Below are positions 38,751-48,372 of a stretch of DNA of 64,000 bases, piece after piece. Positions within the stretch are counted from its first letter, which is position 1, and each line of letters begins with the position of its first letter. A model generated the notes under the pieces. It searched no databases and was not told the origin of the DNA. It saw nothing but the letters and a program-made list of their open reading frames with translations. The stretch is from Eonycteris spelaea (taxonomy: Eukaryota > Chordata > Mammalia > Chiroptera > Pteropodidae). A program made the translations under genes and the position numbers. The DNA lies in assembly GCA_003508835.1 (NCBI GenBank), contig PUFA01000084.1, forward strand, positions 7,626,001 to 7,690,000. Direction: 5' to 3'.

Positions 38751-39134
38751 GGAATGAAAGATTTCTTTTGAGATGGAAGTCCACGCAATATTTGCTATCG
38801 TTTATATCAGCATCATCCATTCTTCCCTCCTGGAGCAGGGATGTGTGGCAAGGTTTGGAGGGACAAGGGGCATGAGTAATTTATTCATTCACAAACTGTT
38901 GCTGAATACAGAATGGCTCATGCTGACTATGTGTTTTTTTCTCTCTCATCTATACACTCTATTTAAACTGTTTTATAAAAGATTGGAAGGAACAAGGTTA
39001 CTTTATCAATGCTAGTCTGATTTAAGACTATTTGTTTTAAGACATATCAAAGCAGGCAGATTGGATGAAGAGGAAAGTCCCCAGATGAAAAATAGAATAA
39101 TAGGAATTAAATGTGTTAGATTGGAGTTAGGCTA

Positions 39135-39854
39135 TTTATTTACTTATATAACAGTTTGCCAATGATTTGCTGTACACATGTGCGTGCACGCACATAAAGT
39201 TGAGAATAAGATCACTCTTAGCTCATATTATTTTAGAGGCCAGTGAAATATTGTACCTACTAGGCTACTTGTTGTTGGCTAGTTATCCCTTTTATCCATC
39301 TCCATCTCATGGGGTGGAAGCCTGGGCTGAAAATGATGGGAGAAGGGTGAAGAAGGATTGGAACTAGAGTTTTTGTGCAAGATATTCTGTTTTGCTCCAC
39401 TGAAAATAAACAAAATTTCAGTATGAAGACTAACTGTACTTTCTTGTTATTTGGAAATCTTGTTAAAACTTTCACATTTTCTTCTTGTAATTTTCCTAGG
39501 GAATGCAACAAGCCTCAAAGATTATAATGATTTGGGCAAAAAGTTTAGCATCTTGGCAAGAGAAGAGGATCTAGTAAGGATATATTCTTGAAACCACTCT
39601 CGTCACCTCAATCTGAGAATTAAAATGAAAAATTAAAACACTGCAAGTATTTTTTAATGACAGCAGCCTAATTTGCACTTCTTATATAAGCAAGAACATT
39701 TCTTACAGATTGCACTGGGTGTCAGCATGACATATCCTCTCACTCTTGTTTAAAGGCATATGCAGATGAAAGGGGATGAGCTGCTGAGAAAACAAGTCAT
39801 TCTCTTCTGACATTCATTTCAGCTGCAGTGGAAGCTTGGCTAGAAGGCAAATAT
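39135..39854 (-). other. CD96: CD96 3' UTR (candidate)
   Basis: This lies downstream of the CD96 stop on the minus strand. The first AATAAA reached is at 39,135-39,140 (TTTATT on the plus strand), giving a UTR of about 0.72 kb. An ATTAAA variant lies near 39,653. The human transcript may be longer, so other sites are possible. Confidence 0.35.
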
Positions 39855-40035
39855 TTAGTAAGACAAAATGTCTATCTTCTCAATAGGATGTGAGCAGAGT
39901 TTCGTTGTATGGCAAAGTCTCAGAGAACTACAGTGTCTCCATCTCATGACAAGGCAGTCTCTTCCGATGGACTCTTGAATGCAAATGTACTTGACTGGAG
40001 GTGGAGGTGGCTTGAAAGGTGGGGGTCTTTCCATA
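39855..40035 (-). CDS. CD96: CD96 last coding exon (cytoplasmic tail)
   Basis: CD96 (TACTILE) is a type I membrane receptor of T and NK cells that binds CD155 with its outer Ig domains and modulates lymphocyte activity. This exon starts after the acceptor TTATTCCTAG; its first T completes the Ile codon split with the transmembrane exon. It encodes MERPPPFKPPPPPVKY followed by ICIQES, close to the human tail. The Pro-rich block and the ITIM-like VKYICI are kept. After the Gln-Glu the frame departs from human and continues with about 30 residues (GRDCLVMRWRHC and on) to TAA at 39,855-39,857. In the neighbouring frame the bases still spell LPCHEMETL with a TAG at 39,928-39,930, where human ends. 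So a one-base change has shifted the terminus, and the human YHEM (YXXM) motif is gone in both frames because Tyr reads as Cys. Alternatives are an assembly error or real lineage change. Confidence 0.93.
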
Positions 40036-40228
40036 CTAGGAATAAAACATTGTTTTTTCAGTGCTAAGAGGATAAGGAGTAATTGAAGGAGTATATATAT
40101 ATATATTTCTTTTAAAATAGGAAGCAGCAAAAGAGAAGACATGCCCGTTAGTTCTCTGTTATCCCACTAGTTGCCTATTCTATGCCAGAATTTTCCTGGC
40201 ATAATCTATGCTTGTTAGTCTATGATGA

Positions 40229-40260
40229 TAATATTAATTAATTAATTAATTAATTAATAT
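40229..40260 (+). repeat. (TTAA)n microsatellite
   Basis: About seven ATTA units in a run. Confidence 0.9.
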
Positions 40261-40261
40261 A

Positions 40262-40440
40262 TACCTGGTATTTTATCATTTGCCAGTCATTTTTATTATA
40301 ACATTATTTGATTTGTATCTAGAAATTGACTATTACTGTCACCATTAAACATATAAAAATGTAGCTCAGAGGTTTCAAGCAACTTGCTCAAGAGAATCAG
40401 ACCAGCAATTCAAGTCTTTTAACCAGAACCTGTACTCTCC
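40262..40440 (+). repeat. MIR SINE
   Basis: It reads ATGTAGCTCAGAGGTTTCAA, then GCAACTTGCTCAAGAGAATC and CAGCAATTCAAGTC, the 3' part of MIR. Confidence 0.65.
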
Positions 40441-40683
40441 ATGGCAACTACTTCCTGAAAGAAGAAGTGTGCCTCTTATGTTGGTTAAAATATTCCTCTA
40501 GAGAGAAAAGTTTAAAGTTCTGGAACCAAAGACTGAAGATTTTCAAACAGCCCCCATGCCAGCCATACCCCCAGACTTCACTCATTGTGTACTGTGGAGA
40601 TACTGCTCAGGTGGGAAGTAAAACTCTTCTGAATCCCCGAGTTTGTTGATACTGGATGGATGATAATGCCTGAATCCCTTCTC

Positions 40684-40770
40684 TTTTTTATTTTATTTTA
40701 TTTTATTTTATTTTATTTTATTTTATTTTATTTTATTTTATATTATTTTATTTATTTTATTTATTTTAGG
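40684..40770 (+). repeat. (TTTTA)n pentanucleotide tract
   Basis: Twelve or more TTTTA units with TATTATTTTA and TTTAT interruptions at the right end. It is the A-rich tail of the SINE seen from the plus strand. Confidence 0.95.
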
Positions 40771-40978
40771 CGAGTCACTCCTTGATTGACCTCACAGTTT
40801 GCAAGGACCTTGTCAGTTTACAATCCCTTATTATTTATTAATTTATTAATTTATTTTTGCACCTACAGCACCTGGACTTCCTAAGTGATATCCCATTTAA
40901 GTACTAACCAGGCCCAACCCTGCTTAGCTTCTAAGATCAGATGGGATCAAGCTTGTTCAGGGTAGCATGGCCATAGAC
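40687..40978 (-). mobile_element. 5S rRNA-derived SINE
   Basis: Read on the minus strand, it starts with a full-length 5S rRNA-like head (40,860-40,978): GTCTATGGCCATGCTACCC, AGAAGCTAAGCAGGGTTGGG, CCTGGTTAGTACTTAAATGG, then CAGGTGCTGTAGGT. A non-5S body (about 40,771-40,859) follows, and a long TAAAA-type tail at 40,687-40,770. The unit sits between a 16-bp duplication, TGAATCCCTTCTCTTT at 40,671-40,686 and TGAATCTCTTCTCTTT at 40,979-40,994, one mismatch apart. This shows retroposition, not a tandem 5S gene. The internal Pol III promoter region is largely kept. SINEs of this build are known from fruit bats (MEG-R type, as I recall). Confidence 0.9.
40860..40978 (-). pseudogene. 5S rRNA-like head of the SINE
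   Basis: About 119 bp, the length of 5S rRNA. The A-box/intermediate-element region (AAGCTAAGCAGGG and GGCCTGGTTAGTACTT) is conserved. The first third and the helix IV region have several substitutions, including AATGGGATAT where 5S has GATGGGAGAC. It is not expected to work as ribosomal RNA. Confidence 0.9.
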
Positions 40979-41394
40979 TGAATCTCTTCTCTTTAAATCA
41001 GTAAACATTCTTAATGCCTTCTTTGTATAAAGTACTGTTCTTTGTTAGTACAACTCATCTCTTATCTGAAAGGCATCAAACATACAGGTGAGTCTGGGAT
41101 TCAGCTATACAAATGCTCCAGCCCTCTTGATATTAAGAAACAGAAATATATCTGTGAGTATATTTATGTCTGTGACTCAAACTCCTCCACCCCTTGTCTG
41201 TCAATCCATAGTATCTTAAATTCTCCAGATGTCTCTCTCTCTCATCTCTATAAAACACAGACATTTGAATGCAGAACAACAAAAAAATCTGCATGTTTTT
41301 AGATTCCCGTTTTCTCATTTACATAGACAAATCCCTAATGCCTATCCCTGGCTTTCTGATACTCTAGTGGAGGCAATATATATCACAATGTAGA

Positions 41395-41525
41395 TAAAAT
41401 TTTAAGAAATTTGCAATTCCATTTTTTAGAGAAATTATGGATTTCTCAAGGTCATATGGTGGCCAAAATATAATACTGGACCAAAAAAAAAAAAAACCAC
41501 CAGAATTTCTGAATATTAATTTAGT
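41395..41525 (+). repeat. MIR SINE fragment
   Basis: It reads CATTTTTTAGAGAAATTATG, then TCTCAAGGTCATATGGTGGC, the MIR 3' half, broken by an A-run at about 41,484-41,496. Confidence 0.55.
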
Positions 41526-42119
41526 GTTTTATTCACCATGAAATGAACACTCCTTGCACATGATTATAGACTTCAAGGATACACTCAAAAAAGGAGAGGA
41601 AGGTATTGCACAATGGTCAATGTTATCTTCTATAGCACTCGTAAGATACAAGAAAGATTAGCTCTATGTATTATGGGGTCTCCTCTAATCATGACCTAAT
41701 CTGAACTGATCCAAAATATCCAAGTCAGAGAACTGGAGCTTAACCTTACATGTTTCAGATAGCTCAGTTCAGACTGGAGAAAAATTTTGGAAAATATTTC
41801 AATAAGACAAAAAAGGAGTAACCAACTGCTTACTTTCTTTTCCCCCTGGGGAAAAGGAAAAGGGCAGTAAAGGCTCATTCTGCTGAAAAGCAGCTGGCAA
41901 TGTCTTAAATTTACCTTTCTCATTTAATTTCACACTTGAGCATCTAGGGCTGGCTTGGCTCAGGCAGTTCAGAGATGCATGAAAATGAAACAAATAATGA
42001 AGATTAAAAGAAAATTATTTTATTTTTGAGGTGAGGGGAAGCTCAGTTTTTATTTTATGCCCACTGACTTGTTCCATCTGATGAATGTTACAGCCTAAGC
42101 AGGTAGAGGGGACATCAAG

Positions 42120-42260
42120 TCAGAAGTTGTGTATCTAATCCAAACTGCTTGGTGCTGGGAAAGCTATATAGCCTCTCTGAGCTTCTCTGGGCCTTATTTC
42201 CTCAGTTAAATTTAAGAAAGACACCATGCTGAGTGAATAATTTGTACTGAAAAGGTATCT
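42120..42260 (-). repeat. MIR SINE fragment
   Basis: Antisense MIR: TATATAGCCTCTCTGAGC, then GGGCCTTATTTCCTCAG and the gaataat end. Confidence 0.65.
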
Positions 42261-42288
42261 GTTCTGTATATCTTAGTATTATACTCAC

Positions 42289-42412
42289 ATTTCTTTTTGG
42301 TATTGACACCATTTTTTCATTCCAAGACCAAACAATACCAGGCAGATAAAAAGCAAAGCTGCCACAATAACTGGCCAAGACATTCCATCTTTGGGCCTAT
42401 TAACCACAATAC
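42289..42412 (-). CDS. CD96: CD96 transmembrane exon
   Basis: This 124-nt exon begins after GCCCTTTTCAG and ends at AAAT|gtgagta. Its first two bases complete a Gly codon from the previous exon and its last two start the Ile codon of the tail exon. The frame reads VVNRPKDGMSWPVIV, then AALLFICLVLFGLGM, then KKWCQYQKE. This is a short membrane-proximal stretch, one hydrophobic helix of about 22 residues, and a basic stop-transfer segment, as in a type I receptor. It closely matches human CD96 (human has KPKDGMSWPVIVAALLF here), and most differences lie within the helix, where hydrophobicity is kept. The 40 whole codons agree in length with human. Confidence 0.96.
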
Positions 42413-43539
42413 CTGAAAAGGGCATAAAGAGAGAGAAACTTTAATGCCAAACTTTGGCAGCTGGAAACCAGGATCAATTGAACTATTTCTCCTACATGAC
42501 ACATGTTCTCTCCATGGACCATGGGGAACTTCATTGAACACAATTATACTCTGAGATCATGTCTATGCTTCTTCATTTCTGGTTTGGCATTTATACAATT
42601 ATTTTTTTACATGAATGTCTTTCTTGTTAGAATGTTCTACAACTGGTCTTTTCTTTCATTTTGCCAAGGCCTGGCACCTGGCACTCATTGAAATGTTATT
42701 TGTAAGAAGGAATAAAAAAAAAAAAAGATTATCTGTAAATTTGTATTTCAAATTTACTCCAGTAAAGAAAACTTAATATGTGAAACAATGGTCTAGCTTT
42801 GGATTTTCTTATTCTTGAAGGAGTCATTAAATGCTTTATGGAATATTAGTGTAGGTGGAGGAAGAGAGAGTAAAAAGCACTAAACATTCCAAAGCCCTGA
42901 AAAGGCCAAAGCTTGATAAGGTCTGGCTAAGACCTAGAAACCTATAACGCTGAAAGGACTATCGGCCAAGACTGCTCATCCGAATGTCACTCAAGGAATC
43001 ATATCCTGGGTAGAGGTTTTCTAATCCTTTTCTATCTCCTTCCCTCTTTTTCTTCCTATCTCCCCCTATCAATTTCAGCAAAAGAAAGGGGGGAAAGGGA
43101 CAAAAAGAGTAAAACTGAAACCATTGGTTTTGCTCTTTCTTTTATGATCTAAAAAGGGAAGAAGTTGCAAGTAAAGTGATGGCTAAAATTATATTGGTGA
43201 GAAATTAGTAGATTGATTTTTAAAATTTATGCTGACTATGCCCATACTCAGCTCATTCATTAACTTTTGAACACCAGGTGAAAATGCATGAATCAAAGAC
43301 TTTCAAATATTGTGGTTTCTAGATCAGAAGCAATATAATGCTATATTCTGGATGATATTACTTTTTCTCTAACATAAAGAAAGAATTAGGAAAATTAACT
43401 CTCAAGAAATAGGATTGGTTCTAAGACTGTCTGGCAGAAAATAAAAGGGATTGTTAATAATTACATAGTTACTTAACTTTTTCCTTTTCAAAAGTATTTT
43501 ATAATCATGTTAAAAATTCAAAGAGCACAGAATATAAAA

Positions 43540-44000
43540 CTATAATGAAAAAAAGTGTCCTTACTACTTCAGGTGCAGCAATAGTTAATTATATAATACC
43601 AGAAATTTTCTATGCATACATAAACTAATATATATATCATGAATATATATCCCTTTTATTACAAATGGGGGCACAGTATACATACTGTTCTGTCCCTTAG
43701 CTTTATTCTTTTATAAAATGTTTTTGGAATATTTTCTAAAAAAATGTGTAGAGATTTACCTCATTCGATTAAGTGACTGGCTAGTTTCCCAGTGTATAGA
43801 TCTACCATAGTTCATTTCATTGATCTCTTAATATTAGGTGGTTAAATTGTCTTCAAGCTTTTGTTATTTCTGACAACATTCCAGTAAAATTTCTTATAGA
43901 TTACAAATAGATCTTTAGCTCTTTAGATTTCACAGATCACTTGGGCCAAATGTGTATTTTTATATCAGAATTACCTGGATTGATTTTCTTTTATAGTTTC
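43540..44000 (-). repeat. Old L1M/HAL1 3' fragment
   Basis: It reads TTGGAATATTTTCTAAAAAA, then AGTGTATAGATCTACCATAG and GTGGTTAAATTGTCTTCAAG, the antisense form of L1M 3' ends. Confidence 0.6.
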
Positions 44001-44999
44001 AACTAGATTATAAACTGCTTATAGGTAGAGACTAAGGTTTCTAATTTTTTTTACTGCCTAGTTTCACTACATCACTTTTTATGCAGTAAAGTTTAAAAAG
44101 AAAAAACACAAGCATCTAAAAAACTGGATTTAAAATATTTGTTACCAAATCTTTTCTATGTTTTCATAGTTTGAACTGCAGCCATGTGATGTGGTCATGT
44201 TAACAGTGTGTATCAGTGTGGAAGTTTTTTTCTTTTTACAACACACATACACTGAGAGTACCCTGGAAACTCCATAGTTCTATAATACATAACTATATGG
44301 GACTGCATACTGACAGGTGGCTAGAGACTACATAGTAATTCAAATCACTAGAGTATTACGATCACGAAATAAACAATCATACAGATGGTCAACTCAGGAC
44401 TACATAAAATTCTGTTTTAGTTGAGTCAAATTTATTAGTAATATGGTGGGATATAAAATTTACCCCCAAAGTTTTACAGAAAGGACAAAAGTTATTAAAT
44501 GTGTGTTATGTCAATGTCTACACATTTTCTCCTAACCAAATACAGAAATGGACACCACTGACTTCAGGAATGTCTTAATGCAGAAGCAGAGCTCCAATCT
44601 TACCCTATCTCTAAAGTAGGCAGTTCTTGAAGGTACTGATTTCTTAAAGAGGTATTGGTAGAACATCAGTTTGCAGTTCTGTTGACATGTTGTATGCAGG
44701 ATGATGCTCTAATAATCTAAGGACCACATGACCTTCAATACAAAGTAAGCTGAGTATCCAGTGAAGTGTTAATACATCAAGTGAACATATCTTGAAGTAA
44801 AAGGGTTGATTATACATTGAATTTACAATCAAGACCAGCATTGGGAGGGTCCTAACTTTATTGAGTCCTTTGTCCTCTTATGATATAAAACAAGAGATTA
44901 CATTTCGCACTGATAAAATTTTATTAGTTGGATTATAGGAATATTCTTTGTTTCAGTGATCTCTTTCTTGCCTCAGACTATATTTTTACAAGATTGAGA

Positions 45000-45290
45000 T
45001 TCTTCTCACTACTTTAAACTTGGTTAATTTTTATTCTTTTTTTTTTGTATTTTATTTAACTATATTCTCAGAGAATCCTTTCTTGTTTCCCAATTAAAAA
45101 TAGATCTTTCTATTAGAGTCTGACAGCACCTTGTACTATATCATAGCATTTTGGAAATTTAATTGTATGATTACTTATTTACTATATATTATCTCTAATA
45201 AATTGTAATCTTCAGGAGGCCAGTGTATACTAAACATCTAGCACAGAGTGTGACAAATTGTAGGCAATCTAAATATTCGTTGAGTGAATA
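45000..45290 (+). repeat. L2 LINE 3' end
   Basis: It ends with AATTGTAATCTTCAGGAGGC, then AACATCTAGCACAGAGTG and a TTCGTTGAGTGAATAAA terminus. Confidence 0.65.
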
Positions 45291-45301
45291 AAACATAAAA
45301 T

Positions 45302-45313
45302 CCCCCCCCCCCC
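45302..45313 (-). promoter_or_regulatory. CD96: Intronic G-run downstream of CD96 donor
   Basis: Twelve Cs on the plus strand give a G12 run in the CD96 pre-mRNA, starting about 23 nt after the donor of exon 45,337-45,426. G-runs at such spacing commonly act as intronic splicing enhancers that bind hnRNP H/F. The role here is inferred. Confidence 0.4.
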
Positions 45314-45336
45314 AAAATAAATGGCAAATAACTTAC

Positions 45337-45426
45337 CAGTGATATGGATCTGTTCACTTTCAGTAGAACCATTGGCAGTTGTGGGAACATTTGATAATGC
45401 TTTGGATGTGCTGGTGAAGACATCAC
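45337..45426 (-). CDS. CD96: CD96 membrane-proximal stalk exon
   Basis: A 90-nt exon between TATACCTAG and CTG|gtaagt. Its frame reads DVFTSTSKALSNVPTTAN, then GSTESEQIHIT, with split Gly codons at both ends. It matches the human stalk segment FTSTARAFSEVPTTANGS in position and length. It is rich in Ser and Thr, with one N-glycosylation sequon (NGS), fitting the mucin-like stalk that lifts the Ig domains off the membrane. Confidence 0.95.
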
Positions 45427-46210
45427 CTAGGTATACAAAGGGGATATCTAAACTAATCCTAATAGTTATCTCAACCTGAATAAATGGTGGAAAATCATGA
45501 TTGGATTTCACCTGATAATAGGAAAAGCTCAATTTGAATGGCTCAAAGACTCCTAAAAAAATGTGTAGCATTGACTAAAAACAATTTACAGCAAGGTTAG
45601 GATCTTAAGATATGTTTAATGGCTTCCAAAGAAGTAAAACTTCCTATTGGTTTACAGAAAAAAGAGAAAGTGTTCAGCATAAACAACAAAATGATATATG
45701 CTAAAATATCTCCATGAGAAATTTAAGTAGTTATGGAAAAATGTGTTAAGTTGCAGTCATGGAAAGATTAGGCCTACCCCTATTTTTCCAGGGGTATCAG
45801 AGGTCCAGCCAATCAAAACAGTGGTTCTCTCCACTCTAATGTGCTTGGAAAGGCCAATAAAAAATCCTTCAACATTCGAGTAGATAAATAAATCCATGTC
45901 GATAAATCATTTCATTTTCCAATGGAAAAATAAAACTTAAAATGCATTTTTAATGAATTTGACTGGCCAAAATAGCTGTTATATAAATTTGACTTTGAAA
46001 TACAGTAGAGAAAAATATAAAACTTGGTTTCTGTCTTCTTTGAGTGACTTGGAAGGATTTTGGTTTCATTTATTGTTATTTTCATCATCAAAATACACAT
46101 TTAAATAGTTATCTGAGATCAACTTCTTATTAAGTATTATTTTTCTATCTCTGCCCAGATAGAGCAGACCACTGCCTTCCCTAACCCTAAAATCTTCCCC
46201 AAATACTCAC

Positions 46211-46273
46211 CATGAAGTGTTGAGTCTGCATTTGAGGGGAATGGACTGTACATTTCACTGGGTATCCATGAGG
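46211..46273 (-). CDS. CD96: CD96 mucin-like stalk exon
   Basis: A 63-nt exon between CTTTATTAG and ATG|gtgagt. The frame reads SWIPSEMYSPFPSNADST, then LH and one base of a Gly codon. Human has SRIPSETYSSSPSGAGST at the same place. It is Ser/Pro-rich stalk with no globular domain. It sits 784 bp upstream of the next stalk exon; the intron before it is 12.3 kb. Confidence 0.93.
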
Positions 46274-47827
46274 CTAATAAAGGAAGAACATATTAGAAGA
46301 ATCGATTTGTATAAGACTATTTTCCCTTCTTGACCTTTAATTGAATCTAATAATTATTAAAAATCAATACAAATGAACATTTAAAGCAAGATAATTGGGC
46401 TATTCAAAGCACGCTTTATAATGTCTCAAAATAAAGTGGGAGTTGGGAGCATACTTGTGGTTCAGACATCACTAATTGGGAAGGTTTTGATTATAGCCAC
46501 TTAGAAGAAAGAAGAAGGAATGAAGGGAAAACACTAGGAGAGATTCTTCCAACCATGGAGAATGTGTTGTGAGTTTTCTCATGTTCATCCCATAGATGAG
46601 TTAAAACAATAAGAAAGAATGAAAGCCCTGTTGTGTTATGGTGGCCTTTGGTCATTAAAAAGTGCCAATAAGACTATGAAGACCTTGGTAGAACATGCAC
46701 AAGGAAACAAAGTAGTTTGTATTTGTGAGTAAGCTGACATCCTTGTTCAACTGTGAAACTGAACTGTGTCAAAAGTGAATTATCAACCCCTATGGCCACA
46801 GGTCCTATTAGCTGCTGGGTAAGTCTTTTGATGCATTCAGAGGCAAAACTCCCATGAGCGTATGGCGCAAACTCAGGCCACACATATGGCTTTTGAAATA
46901 GATTTATAAACTCATTTTGTTTTTTCCTCATCCTGCAAGAAAAATCCAATCTTGGCCAAACTCCACATATCTGTATTTGGTAATAGGCCTATACTGTGAT
47001 GTAAAGTAAAATAACTATAGTAGTACATGAGTAGTATGCTTATTTATTTAATACATTAGCATGAATAATTTTCAAGTTAAGTGCTTTCTCGTGTTTCCAA
47101 CCAAACAACAAGCAATGAAAATGAAATAAAACATTAAAAAAACCTTTTGCCCTCCCCTTTCTTAGTTTTCCTATGAATGCCAAGAGCAGTTGCAGTTTCA
47201 AAGTGTATCAGTGCTTTCTAGGAATTGCTCGCAGGGCAACCTGTCATAAATACTTCCACGTGGAGTCACCCCACAGATAAGGTTGGTTTTGTAAACAGCT
47301 ATTTTGAGTTCAATTAGGCCAAGAAGGTGTTTTTATCTTCAATATAATTTTTATAACCCTGCACCTATGATCTCCACTATTTTTTTTTATTTTAGATGGA
47401 ATACCAAGGTCTATAGATGTTGATGGACTGAGCATTTTTCTAATGCTCGTTTTTAATGAATAAGCCATTAAGTCAGGAATTTGATTGACAAAGAGCAACA
47501 ACTATAAAAATAAATTGGAAACATGCCTGAATTTAGGTAAAATTATGAAGACAGAAGTTTGTTCTGGATAACTTTACAGGTTTATTTTCCCAATATTGTG
47601 TCTCCCTTTCTTCCTACTTTTAGAGTTTAATGCCTTTACATCTTATCTCTTTGAATTTTATTTGTAAGAAAGGAATGTAGAAATTAATTTATACTAAAAT
47701 ATAAGTGGTTGAACAAGTGCTATCCCTTGAGCAAAATGGGTATTAAGAAAATAGATTTTCCACTTCATGTTTATCAGCAGGTCAATAAAAAACATTTAGC
47801 AATGATCAGTTGTATGTGGACACCAAC

Positions 47828-47850
47828 AGTTTGTTGTTGTTGTTGTTGTT
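47828..47850 (+). repeat. (GTT)n microsatellite
   Basis: About seven GTT units. A similar run lies within the L1 at about 19,681-19,705. Confidence 0.9.
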
Positions 47851-48372
47851 TACCAAATACAGAGTGTCAGTCTTTTCTGGTCAATATTGATTCTCTCCAA
47901 ATAAAATAACCAAGCATAACACAGTTTCAGGAGCTAGAGATACCGTCAGCATGACCCATTCAAATTACAAGAATGGCAGTACTTAAAATTGTGGAAATTA
48001 TTTGACCATTTTATAAAAGTTAGTTTTAGATTGTGAGGAATTTTTCAAGTGCAAAAAAGGAACCTCAAAAATGTGCAATAGAATTAAACTACAAAAATCT
48101 ACTTTGGAAAGTAGGGAGATACTTTTTCTAATTTTGATCTTAAGATTTTTCTTTTAACTTTGTTTAAAAAATACAGTGGGGAGTACATTGACAAAGGTGA
48201 ATAACTTCCAGTTGATAGATTTGATATGTTTGAAAATACTTGAGTAATTTAAAGGAAAAACTTCAAGAGCAAGAATATATTATAAATAAGAGCTTTTCAG
48301 CAAGACAAAGAGATGAACAATTCTTGCATCAATTGATCCCACAGGAGAGAGGTCTTCCTGAAGAATTATTGT

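Larger units (their letters stand above)
40036..42288 (-). other. CD96: CD96 intron, transmembrane to tail exon
   Basis: A 2.25-kb intron. It holds the 5S-derived SINE (40,687-40,978), a TAAT repeat (about 40,229-40,260) and several MIR pieces. The donor is AAAT|gtgagta and the acceptor is TTCCTAG. Confidence 0.9.
42413..45336 (-). other. CD96: CD96 intron before transmembrane exon
   Basis: A 2.9-kb intron containing an old antisense L1M 3' end (43,540-44,000), an L2 3' end (45,000-45,290) and a 12-base C run at 45,302-45,313, which is a G run in the transcript, 23 nt past the exon donor. Confidence 0.9.

Noticed and set aside
40860..40978. Functional 5S rRNA gene
   Set aside because: Substitutions in conserved helices, a SINE body and tail, and target-site duplications show it is a retroposed SINE head.
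46674..46949. 91-codon minus-strand open frame in a CD96 intron close to a stalk exon
   Set aside because: I do not recognise any family in it. It has no splice signals at its edges that would add it to CD96, and frames of this length are expected by chance.
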